DNA of 16,169 nt from NCBI GenBank assembly GCA_902489575.1, contig CABUAQ010000038.1, forward strand, positions 1 to 16,169, given 5' to 3'. The notes below the pieces were generated by a model, which saw only the letters and a program-made list of their open reading frames with translations, did not search any database and was not told where the DNA came from. This document shows positions 1-7,058 of this stretch, one piece after another. How positions within the stretch are numbered: the stretch's first letter is position 1; the number at the start of each line of letters is the position of its first letter. Source of the DNA: an uncultured bacterium. Lineage in GTDB: Bacteria > Cyanobacteriota > Vampirovibrionia > Gastranaerophilales > Gastranaerophilaceae. The position numbers and the translations under genes were made by a program.

Positions 1-85
1 CTATAAAATCTATTATTTTAAATAATACCAGTACAAATATCAGGTTTATAACAATTACAATTAATCCTTTTTCAAAATTAGACAT
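1..85 (-). CDS. N-terminal fragment of an unidentified membrane protein (runs off the left edge)
   Basis: A leftward ATG at 85-83 is preceded by an AGGGGG-type ribosome binding site (plus-strand ccccct at 93-98). The frame stays open to the window edge for 28 residues, beginning MSNFEKGLIVIVINLIFVLV. From residue 8 onward this is a strongly hydrophobic stretch that looks like a membrane-spanning helix or uncleaved signal anchor, with the only charges near the N-terminus and at K23/D26. A TATAAT box lies on the same strand at 111-106, about 20 bases upstream of the start. The gene diverges from the lytic transglycosylase gene. Too little is visible to name a family; it could be a small membrane protein or the first helix of a larger one. 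It was judged real from the ribosome site, the promoter-like box and the hydrophobic pattern. Confidence 0.5.
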   Translation of the reverse strand, partial: MSNFEKGLIVIVINLIFVLVLFKIIDFI

Positions 86-196
86 TCTTATTCCCCCTAC
101 TTCTGATTATAAAATAGAAAATTATTTATAAACAGTTAATGTAAATATTTTATAAAAATTTTTACTTTTCAAGTATATTTGCTAAACTGTTTTATT

Positions 197-2191
197 ATGT
201 ATGTGTTAAGAAATAATGATAAAAATATTATCAAAGTCATAATATTTATTATTTGTTTGGTTATAGGAATATTTTGTGCTAAGTTTTACCAGCCGGCAGA
301 CAAAACGATAAGGTTATATCAACAGGCCTTAAGGGATTATGAAAATGAAAATTATTCGAATTCTTATTTTCTGTTTTCCAAAATAAGTTATAATTCCGCT
401 TTAAAACCGATCGCTATATATAGACAGGCACTCTGTGCAAAAGCTCTGGGGGATAAACGCTCTGAGGTAAGACGATATCAACAGCTTTTTCACAATTATC
501 CGTCAAATAAGTTGAGTATGGATGCAAGGTACCAGGCAGGGCAGTTGTTAATTGATGATAATCCAAATCTTGCGCTTAAATATTTTAAAAAAGTGGCAAA
601 AACTACTAATGATGAGGATTATAAAATTGCATCAGAATATTATATTGCAAGAATTGAGGCTTCAAAAATAAGGTATTCAAGTAAGAGGATATTTTCCCGT
701 TCTAAAATAGCGAAAGTTGAAACATCTTTCAGGCACTATCTTGAAAAATATCCTGACGGCAGGCTTGCGGTTAATGTCGCAAATAACTGGAAGAAATTTA
801 ATCCTAATATAAAAGCGCAGGATGCTGCACTTATTGCAAGAGCTTATTATTATGCGCAGATGTATAAAGAAGCTTCTGAGATGTTTAAGAAATCAAAGCT
901 TGATTATAGCTGGGCCGTTCAGGCCGCAACAGCATATTCAATTCATGACTGGCAGAAAACAAAATCTTTAACTGAGTCAGGAATTGCCAAGTATGGTGAC
1001 AAGACTGATGAAAATGATTATAAACTGGCAGTGGATAATTATTTAAGCATATTTGAAGACAATGAAAAGTATAAATATTTGTCAAAACTTTTCTCTGTAG
1101 CAAAAGGTAAAAATAAAGATTATATTTGGAATTTGAAGTGTGTAAGTTCTCCTCAGGCTGCAAAAACAGCTTGTTATAAGGATTTGTATGCAAATTTCCC
1201 AAATGGCAAATATTCGGAAATAGCGCTGCTTCAAGTATTTTTTGATGCGATTCGTTCAAAGAATTATATGGCCGCCAGAGAATTGGCAAGAGACTTCATA
1301 AGCAAGTATCCGAAGTCAGAAAATGTTCCAAAAGTTATTTTTTGGGCTGGAAAAATAGAACAAAAATATAATAATACTTCTGCAGCGGCAAGTTATTATC
1401 AGAATATTGTGAATAATTATCCTGATTCATTTTATGCATATCGCGCATATTGGATTTTAAAAGGTGTTCGCACGGCAACAATAAAGACTGTACTTGATTA
1501 TAAACCTGTTATGTATCCGTACAAATATCCGGACAAGAACGATATAAAATACAGTTTGTTAACAGTAAAAGATTACGATATGTTGTCAAAATTTACAACA
1601 GATAAGTTTATAAAAAGCTGGATAGAGTATGAAAAGGGTAATTATGCAACATCTGTTGTAATAGCCCGTGATGCAATGGCAGAAGTTGAGATAAAGCCCG
1701 GTAAATCTGATTTGAGATGGCGTCTTGTTTATCCTCAAAACTATTATAAGCAGGTAAAACAATATGCAGACTATTATAAGAATAGTGATGCTCTTATGAT
1801 GGCTGTCATACGTGAAGAAAGCTTTTTTAATCCTGAAGCTCAAAGTGGAGTTGGTGCGATTGGTTTAATGCAGCTTATGCCTACAACGGCTCATGATATC
1901 GGAGCAAAAAACGGTATGGATTTTAATACAAGCTATTTGTTTAATCCTGAATTGAATATTAAATTGGGTAATTTGTATTACTCAACAATAAAAGGAATGC
2001 TTGATAATAAGGAGATTTCAGCAATTGCAGCCTATAACGGGGGGATAGGCTCTGTTACAAGATGGAAATCTACATTAAAATATAATGATGTTGATGAATT
2101 TGTGGAACAAATTCCTTATGAAGAGACAAAAAATTATGTGATAAAAGTATACAGGAGCTATTGGAACTATACAAGAATTTATCAACACTGA
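197..2191 (+). CDS. Membrane-anchored soluble-type lytic transglycosylase (Slt70-like, TPR-type N-terminal region plus SLT domain)
   Basis: Predicted to cleave the MurNAc-GlcNAc bond of peptidoglycan in the periplasm, forming 1,6-anhydro ends. Numbered from the ATG at 197 (664 aa), residues 11-31 are one membrane helix. Residues ~40-510 are a long helical region with repeated aromatic, alanine-rich TPR-like units. Residues ~525-655 are the family 1 lytic transglycosylase domain: the REES motif with catalytic Glu541, GLMQLMP at 556-562 and AYNGG at 612-616. The length and architecture match Slt70-like enzymes, except that an anchor replaces the cleaved signal peptide. The start is uncertain: a TTG at 179 would add six residues, and neither start has a good ribosome binding site. 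TATAAA at 151-156 may be the -10 box. A SpoIID-like gene follows 54 bases downstream, so the two may act together on cell-wall glycan. Confidence 0.9.
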   Translation: MYVLRNNDKNIIKVIIFIICLVIGIFCAKFYQPADKTIRLYQQALRDYENENYSNSYFLFSKISYNSALKPIAIYRQALCAKALGDKRSEVRRYQQLFHNYPSNKLSMDARYQAGQLLIDDNPNLALKYFKKVAKTTNDEDYKIASEYYIARIEASKIRYSSKRIFSRSKIAKVETSFRHYLEKYPDGRLAVNVANNWKKFNPNIKAQDAALIARAYYYAQMYKEASEMFKKSKLDYSWAVQAATAYSIHDWQKTKSLTESGIAKYGDKTDENDYKLAVDNYLSIFEDNEKYKYLSKLFSVAKGKNKDYIWNLKCVSSPQAAKTACYKDLYANFPNGKYSEIALLQVFFDAIRSKNYMAARELARDFISKYPKSENVPKVIFWAGKIEQKYNNTSAAASYYQNIVNNYPDSFYAYRAYWILKGVRTATIKTVLDYKPVMYPYKYPDKNDIKYSLLTVKDYDMLSKFTTDKFIKSWIEYEKGNYATSVVIARDAMAEVEIKPGKSDLRWRLVYPQNYYKQVKQYADYYKNSDALMMAVIREESFFNPEAQSGVGAIGLMQLMPTTAHDIGAKNGMDFNTSYLFNPELNIKLGNLYYSTIKGMLDNKEISAIAAYNGGIGSVTRWKSTLKYNDVDEFVEQIPYEETKNYVIKVYRSYWNYTRIYQH

Positions 2192-2245
2192 TAAATCATA
2201 CTTTTGGTTTATTACATTCCTGTATAAAGTGCTAGAATAAAGACT

Positions 2246-3106
2246 ATGAAAAAGATTTTAATTATATTAACGTTATTGGCAGTAAATTTAATTATAGCAA
2301 ATCCGGTCTATGCAATAAAAATAGGTTTATTAACTCAGGTAGAAGAAGCCGGGATTGGTACTAATGTTAATGGTCGTATGATTGATGTGAATACGAATAA
2401 AACAGTTTGTACTTCAGATGCAATGAAGGGATATACTCTTGTTCCGTATAAAGACGAAATTGCTGTGTACAGTAATGGACATTATTATGCCCTGGGTACC
2501 GGTGCGCTTGTCCTAAGACCGGATACAGATGGCTATGTTAGTACAAAAGGTAAATGGTATCGTGGAAAGCTTATAGTTAAAAATGTTGGAGGTAAGCTTA
2601 CTGTTATAAATGATATTGATTTAGAAAGTTATATAAAAGGTGTTGTGCCTTCTGAAATGCCTGCAAGTTGGGAGTATGAAGCTTTGAAGGCTCAAGCTAT
2701 TGCCGCAAGAAGTTTTGCATTAGCTAACCTTGGAAAACAATCAAAATTAGGGTTTGATTTGAAAGATAATACTGAAGATCAAGCATATGGAGGAGCCTCT
2801 GCCGAAACGAATATCACCAACAAAGCTGTGGATGAAACTAACGGTCTTGTTTTAACCTATGATATGAAAATTATCTCAGCGTATTATTTTGCTTCAGCCG
2901 GTGGCATGACTAATACTTCTATTTGGGGGGGGAGTGCCCCTTACCTTCGTTCAGTTCCGTCGTTTGATGAAAATGTCAAAAAAAACGGACATGGAGTCGG
3001 CATGTCACAACATGGTGCTAATAATTTAGCAAAACAAGGTTATAATGCGTATCAAATACTACAGTATTTTTATCAAAATATTACTTTTGCAAAATTAAAT
3101 AATTAG
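2246..3106 (+). CDS. SpoIID/LytB-domain protein, internally shortened
   Basis: SpoIID-family proteins are lytic transglycosylases that act on peptidoglycan glycan strands; related domains occur in amidase enhancers. Residues 1-23 form a signal peptide (MKKILIILTLLAVNLIIANP, then VYA). The family core is visible: the SEMP motif with the likely catalytic Glu at 137, followed by EALKAQAIAARSFA (145-158), FASAGGMTN (215-223), PYLRSV (232-237) and GHGVGMSQHGA (248-258). At 286 aa it is short. Full-length relatives usually have about 60-90 residues between the PYLxSV element and GHGVGMSQ; here only about 10 separate them. No other sporulation gene is present, so a vegetative cell-wall role is more likely than sporulation. 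The ribosome binding site is weak (AAAG). The gene carries a G8 tract (2925-2932) and an A8 tract near the shortened segment. It probably shares a transcript with the upstream transglycosylase. Confidence 0.88.
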   Translation: MKKILIILTLLAVNLIIANPVYAIKIGLLTQVEEAGIGTNVNGRMIDVNTNKTVCTSDAMKGYTLVPYKDEIAVYSNGHYYALGTGALVLRPDTDGYVSTKGKWYRGKLIVKNVGGKLTVINDIDLESYIKGVVPSEMPASWEYEALKAQAIAARSFALANLGKQSKLGFDLKDNTEDQAYGGASAETNITNKAVDETNGLVLTYDMKIISAYYFASAGGMTNTSIWGGSAPYLRSVPSFDENVKKNGHGVGMSQHGANNLAKQGYNAYQILQYFYQNITFAKLNN

Positions 3107-3197
3107 TATATCCCAGACGGTAAGCGGGTTTGTCAAAGTAGATATACCAAGATATACACTATATCTTTATTTGATGGAAAATAAATCTTGAAAACCC

Positions 3198-3225
3198 TTG
3201 ACAGTCTTAAAAAAAATGTTATAAT
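3198..3225 (+). promoter_or_regulatory. Consensus vegetative (sigma-70-type) promoter of the HU gene
   Basis: A perfect -35 TTGACA (3198-3203) and a perfect -10 TATAAT (3220-3225) are separated by 16 bases. Transcription would start near 3232, giving a leader of about 64 bases before the HU start. This is the strongest promoter in the window, as expected for an abundant nucleoid protein. Confidence 0.85.
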
Positions 3226-3257
3226 AAATTTGTCGGTTACACAAAGGGCTGCGGATA

Positions 3258-3296
3258 ATGGTTAATTCCGTAGGTAAGGAAGAAGGAGGTTCATAA
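3258..3296 (+). CDS. Possible 12-codon leader peptide upstream of HU, stop overlapping the HU start
   Basis: Within the HU leader, ATG at 3258 opens a 12-codon frame (MVNSVGKEEGGS) whose TAA at 3294-3296 shares its last base with the HU ATG (TAATG). An AAAGGG at 3243-3248 could serve as its ribosome binding site. The HU ribosome binding site lies inside this frame and accounts for its Glu-Gly-Gly codons. It may be a translationally coupled leader, or simply chance in a short sequence; there is no coding signal beyond position and overlap. Confidence 0.22.
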   Translation: MVNSVGKEEGGS

Positions 3297-3568
3297 TGAA
3301 CAAAGAAGAATTGGTAAAAGAAGTATCTAAAAAGGCAAAAGTTTCTCAAAAAGCTACTGCTGACATTTTAACTGCTACATTAGAAACTATTCAAAAAACA
3401 GTTTCTAAAGGTAAGAAAGTTACTTTAGTTGGTTTTGGTACTTTTGAAGCTCGTAAGAGAGCTGCCAGAACAGGCAGAAATCCTCAAACTGGCGCAGCTT
3501 TGAAAATTGCTGCTAAAACAGTTCCTGCATTCTCTGCTGGTAAAAAATTCAAAGAACTTGTTAAGTAA
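3296..3568 (+). CDS. hup: DNA-binding protein HU
   Basis: A small basic nucleoid protein of the HU/IHF family that dimerises, bends and compacts DNA. The 90-residue length is exactly the usual HU length. The N-terminal helices (MNKEELVKEVSKKAKVSQK) are followed by the dimer core VTLVGFGTF (42-50). The DNA-binding arm has the hallmark GRNPQTG (60-66), with the family proline, and the protein ends with VPAFSAGKKFKELVK. The start is set by an excellent ribosome binding site, AAGGAGG, six bases before the ATG. The gene is a single transcription unit with a consensus promoter upstream and a strong terminator downstream. HU rather than IHF is the natural call, because a lone 90-aa basic protein with this arm sequence is typical of HU in bacteria with a single homodimer gene. 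Confidence 0.97.
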   Translation: MNKEELVKEVSKKAKVSQKATADILTATLETIQKTVSKGKKVTLVGFGTFEARKRAARTGRNPQTGAALKIAAKTVPAFSAGKKFKELVK

Positions 3569-3591
3569 TTATCTTACTTATAGATAAGTTT

Positions 3592-3626
3592 ACCGGGTGA
3601 AATTGTTTGTTTCATCCGGTTTTTTA
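3592..3626 (+). terminator. Rho-independent terminator of the HU gene
   Basis: An 11-bp stem (ACCGGGTGAAA at 3592-3602 paired with TTTCATCCGGT at 3610-3620, with one G-T pair) closes a 7-base loop and is followed by a run of T's to 3625. It begins 23 bases after the HU stop. This is the clearest terminator in the window. Confidence 0.92.
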
Positions 3627-3651
3627 TATCCTATTATATCTTTACATTTTC

Positions 3652-3680
3652 TTGAACAATGCAGGTTTTCGTGATAATAT
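3652..3680 (+). promoter_or_regulatory. Probable promoter for the LysM protein / glycosidase pair
   Basis: TTGAAC (3652-3657) matches four of six -35 positions. TAATAT at 3675-3680 (17-base spacing) or GATAAT at 3673-3678 (15-base spacing) could be the -10. It lies between the HU terminator and the LysM gene start at 3712, where a new promoter is needed. Confidence 0.5.
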
Positions 3681-3711
3681 TTTTTAGTATAGCAGGGTAG
3701 AGAGGTATGAT

Positions 3712-4368
3712 ATGAAAAGTTCGACTATAAGAAGATCAACATTGTCCAGAGAATCAATGGAAGTTATAGAAAATTTGGCTAAAGAACAAGAAGAAGGCGG
3801 ATTAGGTGAATATGTAAGACCTGACGAAATCTTGCAAATGCAGGAAGAAGAATCAGGTAGTAAAGCTCAGGAAATTGATTTGTTATGGCAGAATTTTAAA
3901 TCTACCCAATTCAATACAAATTCTCCTACTGCATATATACTATTAGGCTTTGTAATAGGGGTTATAACTTCTGTTATTGCATTTGCAGGATTTCGCTATT
4001 TCTCAAAAGCCCATTATACGGTAGATGACTCACCAAAGGTACAGGTACAGCAAACTCTTGAGCAGCAGGCAGTTTTGGCGCAAGATGACAGTAATAATAA
4101 GGTTTCTGTTCCGTCGGATTCTGAGGTTGCTCAACTAAATACTCAATCAGATGTTACTGTGCAGAATTCTGAACAAGTCAAATCTACTGTGAATACTTCT
4201 AAAATGGAAAAATATATTGTTAAAGATGGTGATACCGGTGAAAGTATTATAAAGCACTATTATGGTTCTTATTCTCCGGAAAAGGCAGAGCTTATTATGA
4301 AAGTTAATAACCTCAAGACTCTCGACAGGATAAATATTGATCAGGAATTGCTTATTCCAATTAATTAG
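3712..4368 (+). CDS. Single-pass membrane protein with C-terminal LysM domain
   Basis: Residues 1-70 are a charged, Glu-rich, probably cytoplasmic segment without a signal peptide. Residues ~74-97 form one membrane helix (AYILLGFVIGVITSVIAFAG). Residues ~100-165 are a Gln/Ser/Asp-rich, low-complexity linker. Residues ~168-217 are a LysM domain (YIVKDGDTGESI at the start, then NNLKTLDRINIDQELLIPI at the end), a fold that binds GlcNAc-containing glycans such as peptidoglycan. The expected topology is N-in, with LysM outside the inner membrane, tethering the membrane to the cell wall. The ATG at 3712 follows AGAGAGG. The gene lies 26 bases upstream of the GH13 gene and probably shares its transcript. 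No catalytic domain is seen, so a scaffold or wall-anchoring role is likely; the cytoplasmic region matches nothing I recognise. Confidence 0.82.
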   Translation: MKSSTIRRSTLSRESMEVIENLAKEQEEGGLGEYVRPDEILQMQEEESGSKAQEIDLLWQNFKSTQFNTNSPTAYILLGFVIGVITSVIAFAGFRYFSKAHYTVDDSPKVQVQQTLEQQAVLAQDDSNNKVSVPSDSEVAQLNTQSDVTVQNSEQVKSTVNTSKMEKYIVKDGDTGESIIKHYYGSYSPEKAELIMKVNNLKTLDRINIDQELLIPIN

Positions 4369-4394
4369 CAGGATAGATTTTAGAGGGAGAGAAG

Positions 4395-5942
4395 ATGAAA
4401 AATTTCTATAAATTACTTTCTGTAGGGTTGTTACTGGGATTTTCAAGTTTGAATGCTTTTGGTATTGAGTCGGCCTGGCAAAATGATTTGAGAACAAAGT
4501 TTTTGAATAATGAAACAGTGATTATGGAAATAAATATTCGCTCGTTTAATTCAAAGGATGTAAATGAAGATGGTTTTATCCAGGAAGATATGGGGGAAGT
4601 CAGAGGAACTTTTTTAAATGCTGTTGACCGACTTGATGAGATAAAAAATTTGGGCATTAATACAGTTCATGTATTACCAATTACCCCTACAGGGAAGCTT
4701 AAGGCTTTAGGAACTGCAGGAAGTCTATATTCTGCTGCCGGATTTGATTCTTTGAATATTGATATGTATGATAAGAATTCAAAGTTAACACTTGAACAAC
4801 AGGCTAAAAAATTTATAGAAGAAGCTCATAAGAGGAATATTCGTGTGATTTTGGACGTTCCTGCTTGTGCATCATACGATTTATATTTACAGCGTCCCGA
4901 TTTGTTTGTGAGTTCTGCAACCGGTGAACCTGTTGTTCCGGCAGATTGGACAGATGTAAGACTTTTATCAACCGGAACTGAAGACGAGATTGATGCAAAT
5001 GTTTATAGTTTGTATAAAGATTTTGTGAAGTTAGCAATGGAGCTGGGCGCGGATGGTATAAGGGCTGATGTTGCACATTGTAAAACTGCTGCTTTTTGGA
5101 AAGAGTTGATAAAGTATTCAAGATTGAAAGATCCTGAATTCTTATGGATTGCGGAATCTTCGGAATCCTGGCATGATGCGGTATCTCCAAATGGGGTATT
5201 TACTCCTTATAACAAACTTTTGGATGCAGGTTTTGATGGCTATTACGGATCGTTTTTTAATATAAAAGATTGGAAAACTGCAAAAGAATTGTATAATCAA
5301 ATTTCTTATACCTTAGAGGAAACAAAGAAATTTAAAGATAAGAAAAGTGTAATTGGCAGTTTTACAACCCATGATGAAGTTAGTCCTATTTTACTTAAGG
5401 GTCCTGCCTTAAGCGATATGATTATATGGCTGAACGCAACGTTACCTGTCAATTCTTATTTTGTAGATGGTTTCCAGACGGGTGATGATTATCTTTATCC
5501 GATAGGTAACAGACTGGCGGGCAAGTCTAATACTGATGATGATACTTATTTTACTCATCGCGGTAAGATTGATATATTCAATTTTTCAAGAAAGCCCGGA
5601 GGTAATAATAATTCTATAAGAAACGATTTTATGCTCGGTAATGATGTTAAAAAAAGTGTGTTATCTGTTGTTAACGAATCTGCATTTACACCTTTGAAAA
5701 CTAATGATCAAAGGGTTTTTGCTTATTCATTTTCTAATAACATTAAAAAAGTTATAACAATTGGTAATTTGGATTTTAAGAATGCAAATAAAGTTGTAGT
5801 AAAAGTTCCGAAATTCAATCCTAAAAAACAAAATGTTTTGCCAATAAAAATTTCCGAAATGCCGGATTTGAAGAAAGGGAAAGTGTCATTAACACTTAAC
5901 CCCGGTGAAACTGTAGTGTTGATTATCCACGAATTATTGTAA
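4395..5942 (+). CDS. Secreted alpha-amylase-like (GH13) glycosidase with altered region I
   Basis: Predicted extracytoplasmic glucan-acting enzyme. A signal peptide covers residues 1-23 (MKNFYKLLSVGLLLGFSSLN, then AFG), and AGAGGGAGAG precedes the ATG. A (beta/alpha)8 barrel follows (~30-410), with three clear GH13 motifs: region II GIRADVAH with nucleophile Asp225, region III WIAESSE with acid/base Glu254, and region IV FTTHDE with His326 and Asp327. The last ~85 residues look like the C-terminal beta domain. The oddity is region I: the family's D-V-x-x-N-H is D154-V-P-A-C-A, so the Asn and the substrate-binding His are gone. The catalytic triad is intact, so it is likely active but with unusual specificity, for example a transferase or a debranching-type activity. 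The exact substrate cannot be read from sequence. Its stop overlaps the convergent acsC-like gene by 9 bases. Confidence 0.85.
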   Translation: MKNFYKLLSVGLLLGFSSLNAFGIESAWQNDLRTKFLNNETVIMEINIRSFNSKDVNEDGFIQEDMGEVRGTFLNAVDRLDEIKNLGINTVHVLPITPTGKLKALGTAGSLYSAAGFDSLNIDMYDKNSKLTLEQQAKKFIEEAHKRNIRVILDVPACASYDLYLQRPDLFVSSATGEPVVPADWTDVRLLSTGTEDEIDANVYSLYKDFVKLAMELGADGIRADVAHCKTAAFWKELIKYSRLKDPEFLWIAESSESWHDAVSPNGVFTPYNKLLDAGFDGYYGSFFNIKDWKTAKELYNQISYTLEETKKFKDKKSVIGSFTTHDEVSPILLKGPALSDMIIWLNATLPVNSYFVDGFQTGDDYLYPIGNRLAGKSNTDDDTYFTHRGKIDIFNFSRKPGGNNNSIRNDFMLGNDVKKSVLSVVNESAFTPLKTNDQRVFAYSFSNNIKKVITIGNLDFKNANKVVVKVPKFNPKKQNVLPIKISEMPDLKKGKVSLTLNPGETVVLIIHELL

Positions 5943-7058
5943 ATCTTTTACAAACTCTCTTATTGCGGATGCTTCGTGTGTTCCTACAATAAAATCAAAA
6001 TCAGGTGATGCTTCTTTTAACTCTTCTGTCATACCGGCTAAAAGCCCGGGGATGATTATTTTTCGGGTATTTAATTTTTCTCGAATGGATAATTCGTCTA
6101 ATGTTTTTTTAACGATATTTGCTGTAAATTTTTCGGCAGACCATGCTGTCAGAACGCTCATTCCATCAGCAGGTATTACAATCAGGTAGGAAGGGGTATC
6201 AAGGTTTTCCAATTCATTTGCTACAGCAAAATATGTTAGTGCAAAATTGGTTGTTAAAAATACTATTGAATTTTTTGTCGGATTTTTAAATTCATATAAT
6301 CCCGGTTCTACTTGCAGCGGTTTTTGCGGATCTGTAAATATATTTTCTCTAAGTCTTATCAGAGTTGAAAACATTGCTTCGTCAAATTCTTTAAATACAA
6401 TCATATTTGCATATTTGCAGATATAATAACTTGCTTTTGCACATGTACTATATAAATTCTCGTCTTCCATCCAAACACATACAGGATCTGAGTATTTGTC
6501 ATCTTTTTCTATAATAGCTTTTTTTCTTGTTGTTATAAGAGTTTCCGAAGTTGTTTTAAAATTATTATCAACTATTGATTTAATTTTTAAATTCATAAGG
6601 GCTTCAATTGATATTGTGGGGGTTAATGGTGATTTAATGATTTTTTTTTCTGCATTTTTAAGAATAATTAAGTCTGCTTTTAATGTTTTGTTTACTCCTT
6701 TTATTTCAAATTTGTTTATTCTGTTTATTTTATTCTGCAAACCAGTTTTGGAACAATCGATAATAACAGCTAAAATTGTAGGGTTAATAAAAGTTTTTTC
6801 GTGTCTGTACAAAACATTTTCACCGCCTATTTTCAGGTTACCTATAGTTATCGTATTTTGCGGATGTTTGATGCTGTGTGCATAAATTGTTTTTAATTCT
6901 TCACTTATATATGGACATTTTTCTATTTCAATATTTTGTTTTGCAAGTTTAAGTGCGAATGCCATACAAGTTGGACAGCCGCACTCTTTGCAGTTTGCCT
7001 GTTCCCCCTTCTTTGCACCGGGAAGGTGTTTAAATATTTGAAGTCCGGAAATTTCCAT
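5934..7058 (-). CDS. acsC: Corrinoid iron-sulfur protein large (gamma) subunit homolog, shortened AcsC/CdhE
   Basis: In the Wood-Ljungdahl pathway AcsC and AcsD form the corrinoid iron-sulfur protein that carries a methyl group on cobamide between methyltetrahydrofolate methyltransferase and acetyl-CoA synthase. The N-terminal [4Fe-4S] domain is intact: NCKECGCPTC gives Cys23, Cys26 and Cys31, with Cys48 in EKCPYI (C-x2-C-x4-C-x16-C). The C-terminal half matches AcsC closely: ENIFTDPQKPLQVE, FLTTNFALTYFAVANELE, ADGMSVLTAWSAEKF and RKIIIPGLLAGMTEELKEA, the cobamide-binding domain. At 374 aa it is about 70 residues shorter than acetogen AcsC (~446 aa), the loss falling in the middle of the TIM barrel. 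Its ATG shares one base with the acsD-like stop (TAATG), indicating translational coupling. The symbol is given by homology; the usual pathway role is not proven. Confidence 0.85.
   Translation of the reverse strand: MEISGLQIFKHLPGAKKGEQANCKECGCPTCMAFALKLAKQNIEIEKCPYISEELKTIYAHSIKHPQNTITIGNLKIGGENVLYRHEKTFINPTILAVIIDCSKTGLQNKINRINKFEIKGVNKTLKADLIILKNAEKKIIKSPLTPTISIEALMNLKIKSIVDNNFKTTSETLITTRKKAIIEKDDKYSDPVCVWMEDENLYSTCAKASYYICKYANMIVFKEFDEAMFSTLIRLRENIFTDPQKPLQVEPGLYEFKNPTKNSIVFLTTNFALTYFAVANELENLDTPSYLIVIPADGMSVLTAWSAEKFTANIVKKTLDELSIREKLNTRKIIIPGLLAGMTEELKEASPDFDFIVGTHEASAIREFVKDLQ

Noticed and set aside
885..1289. A 134-codon leftward open frame inside the lytic transglycosylase gene
   Set aside because: Its composition (His/Tyr/Leu-rich, no domain) is that of an antisense shadow, and the opposite strand has a clear family assignment.
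2246..3106. SpoIID homolog as evidence of endospore formation
   Set aside because: SpoIID/LytB domains occur in many non-sporulating bacteria, the protein is shortened, and no other sporulation gene is present.
3140..3166. AT-rich hairpin AGATATA/TATATCT after the SpoIID-like gene as a terminator
   Set aside because: The stem is seven A-T-dominated pairs with a 13-base loop and an interrupted T run; too weak to call.
3107..3295. tRNA or structured RNA in the gap before HU
   Set aside because: No cloverleaf, no T-arm consensus and no extended pairing; the promoter and leader account for the conserved-looking parts.
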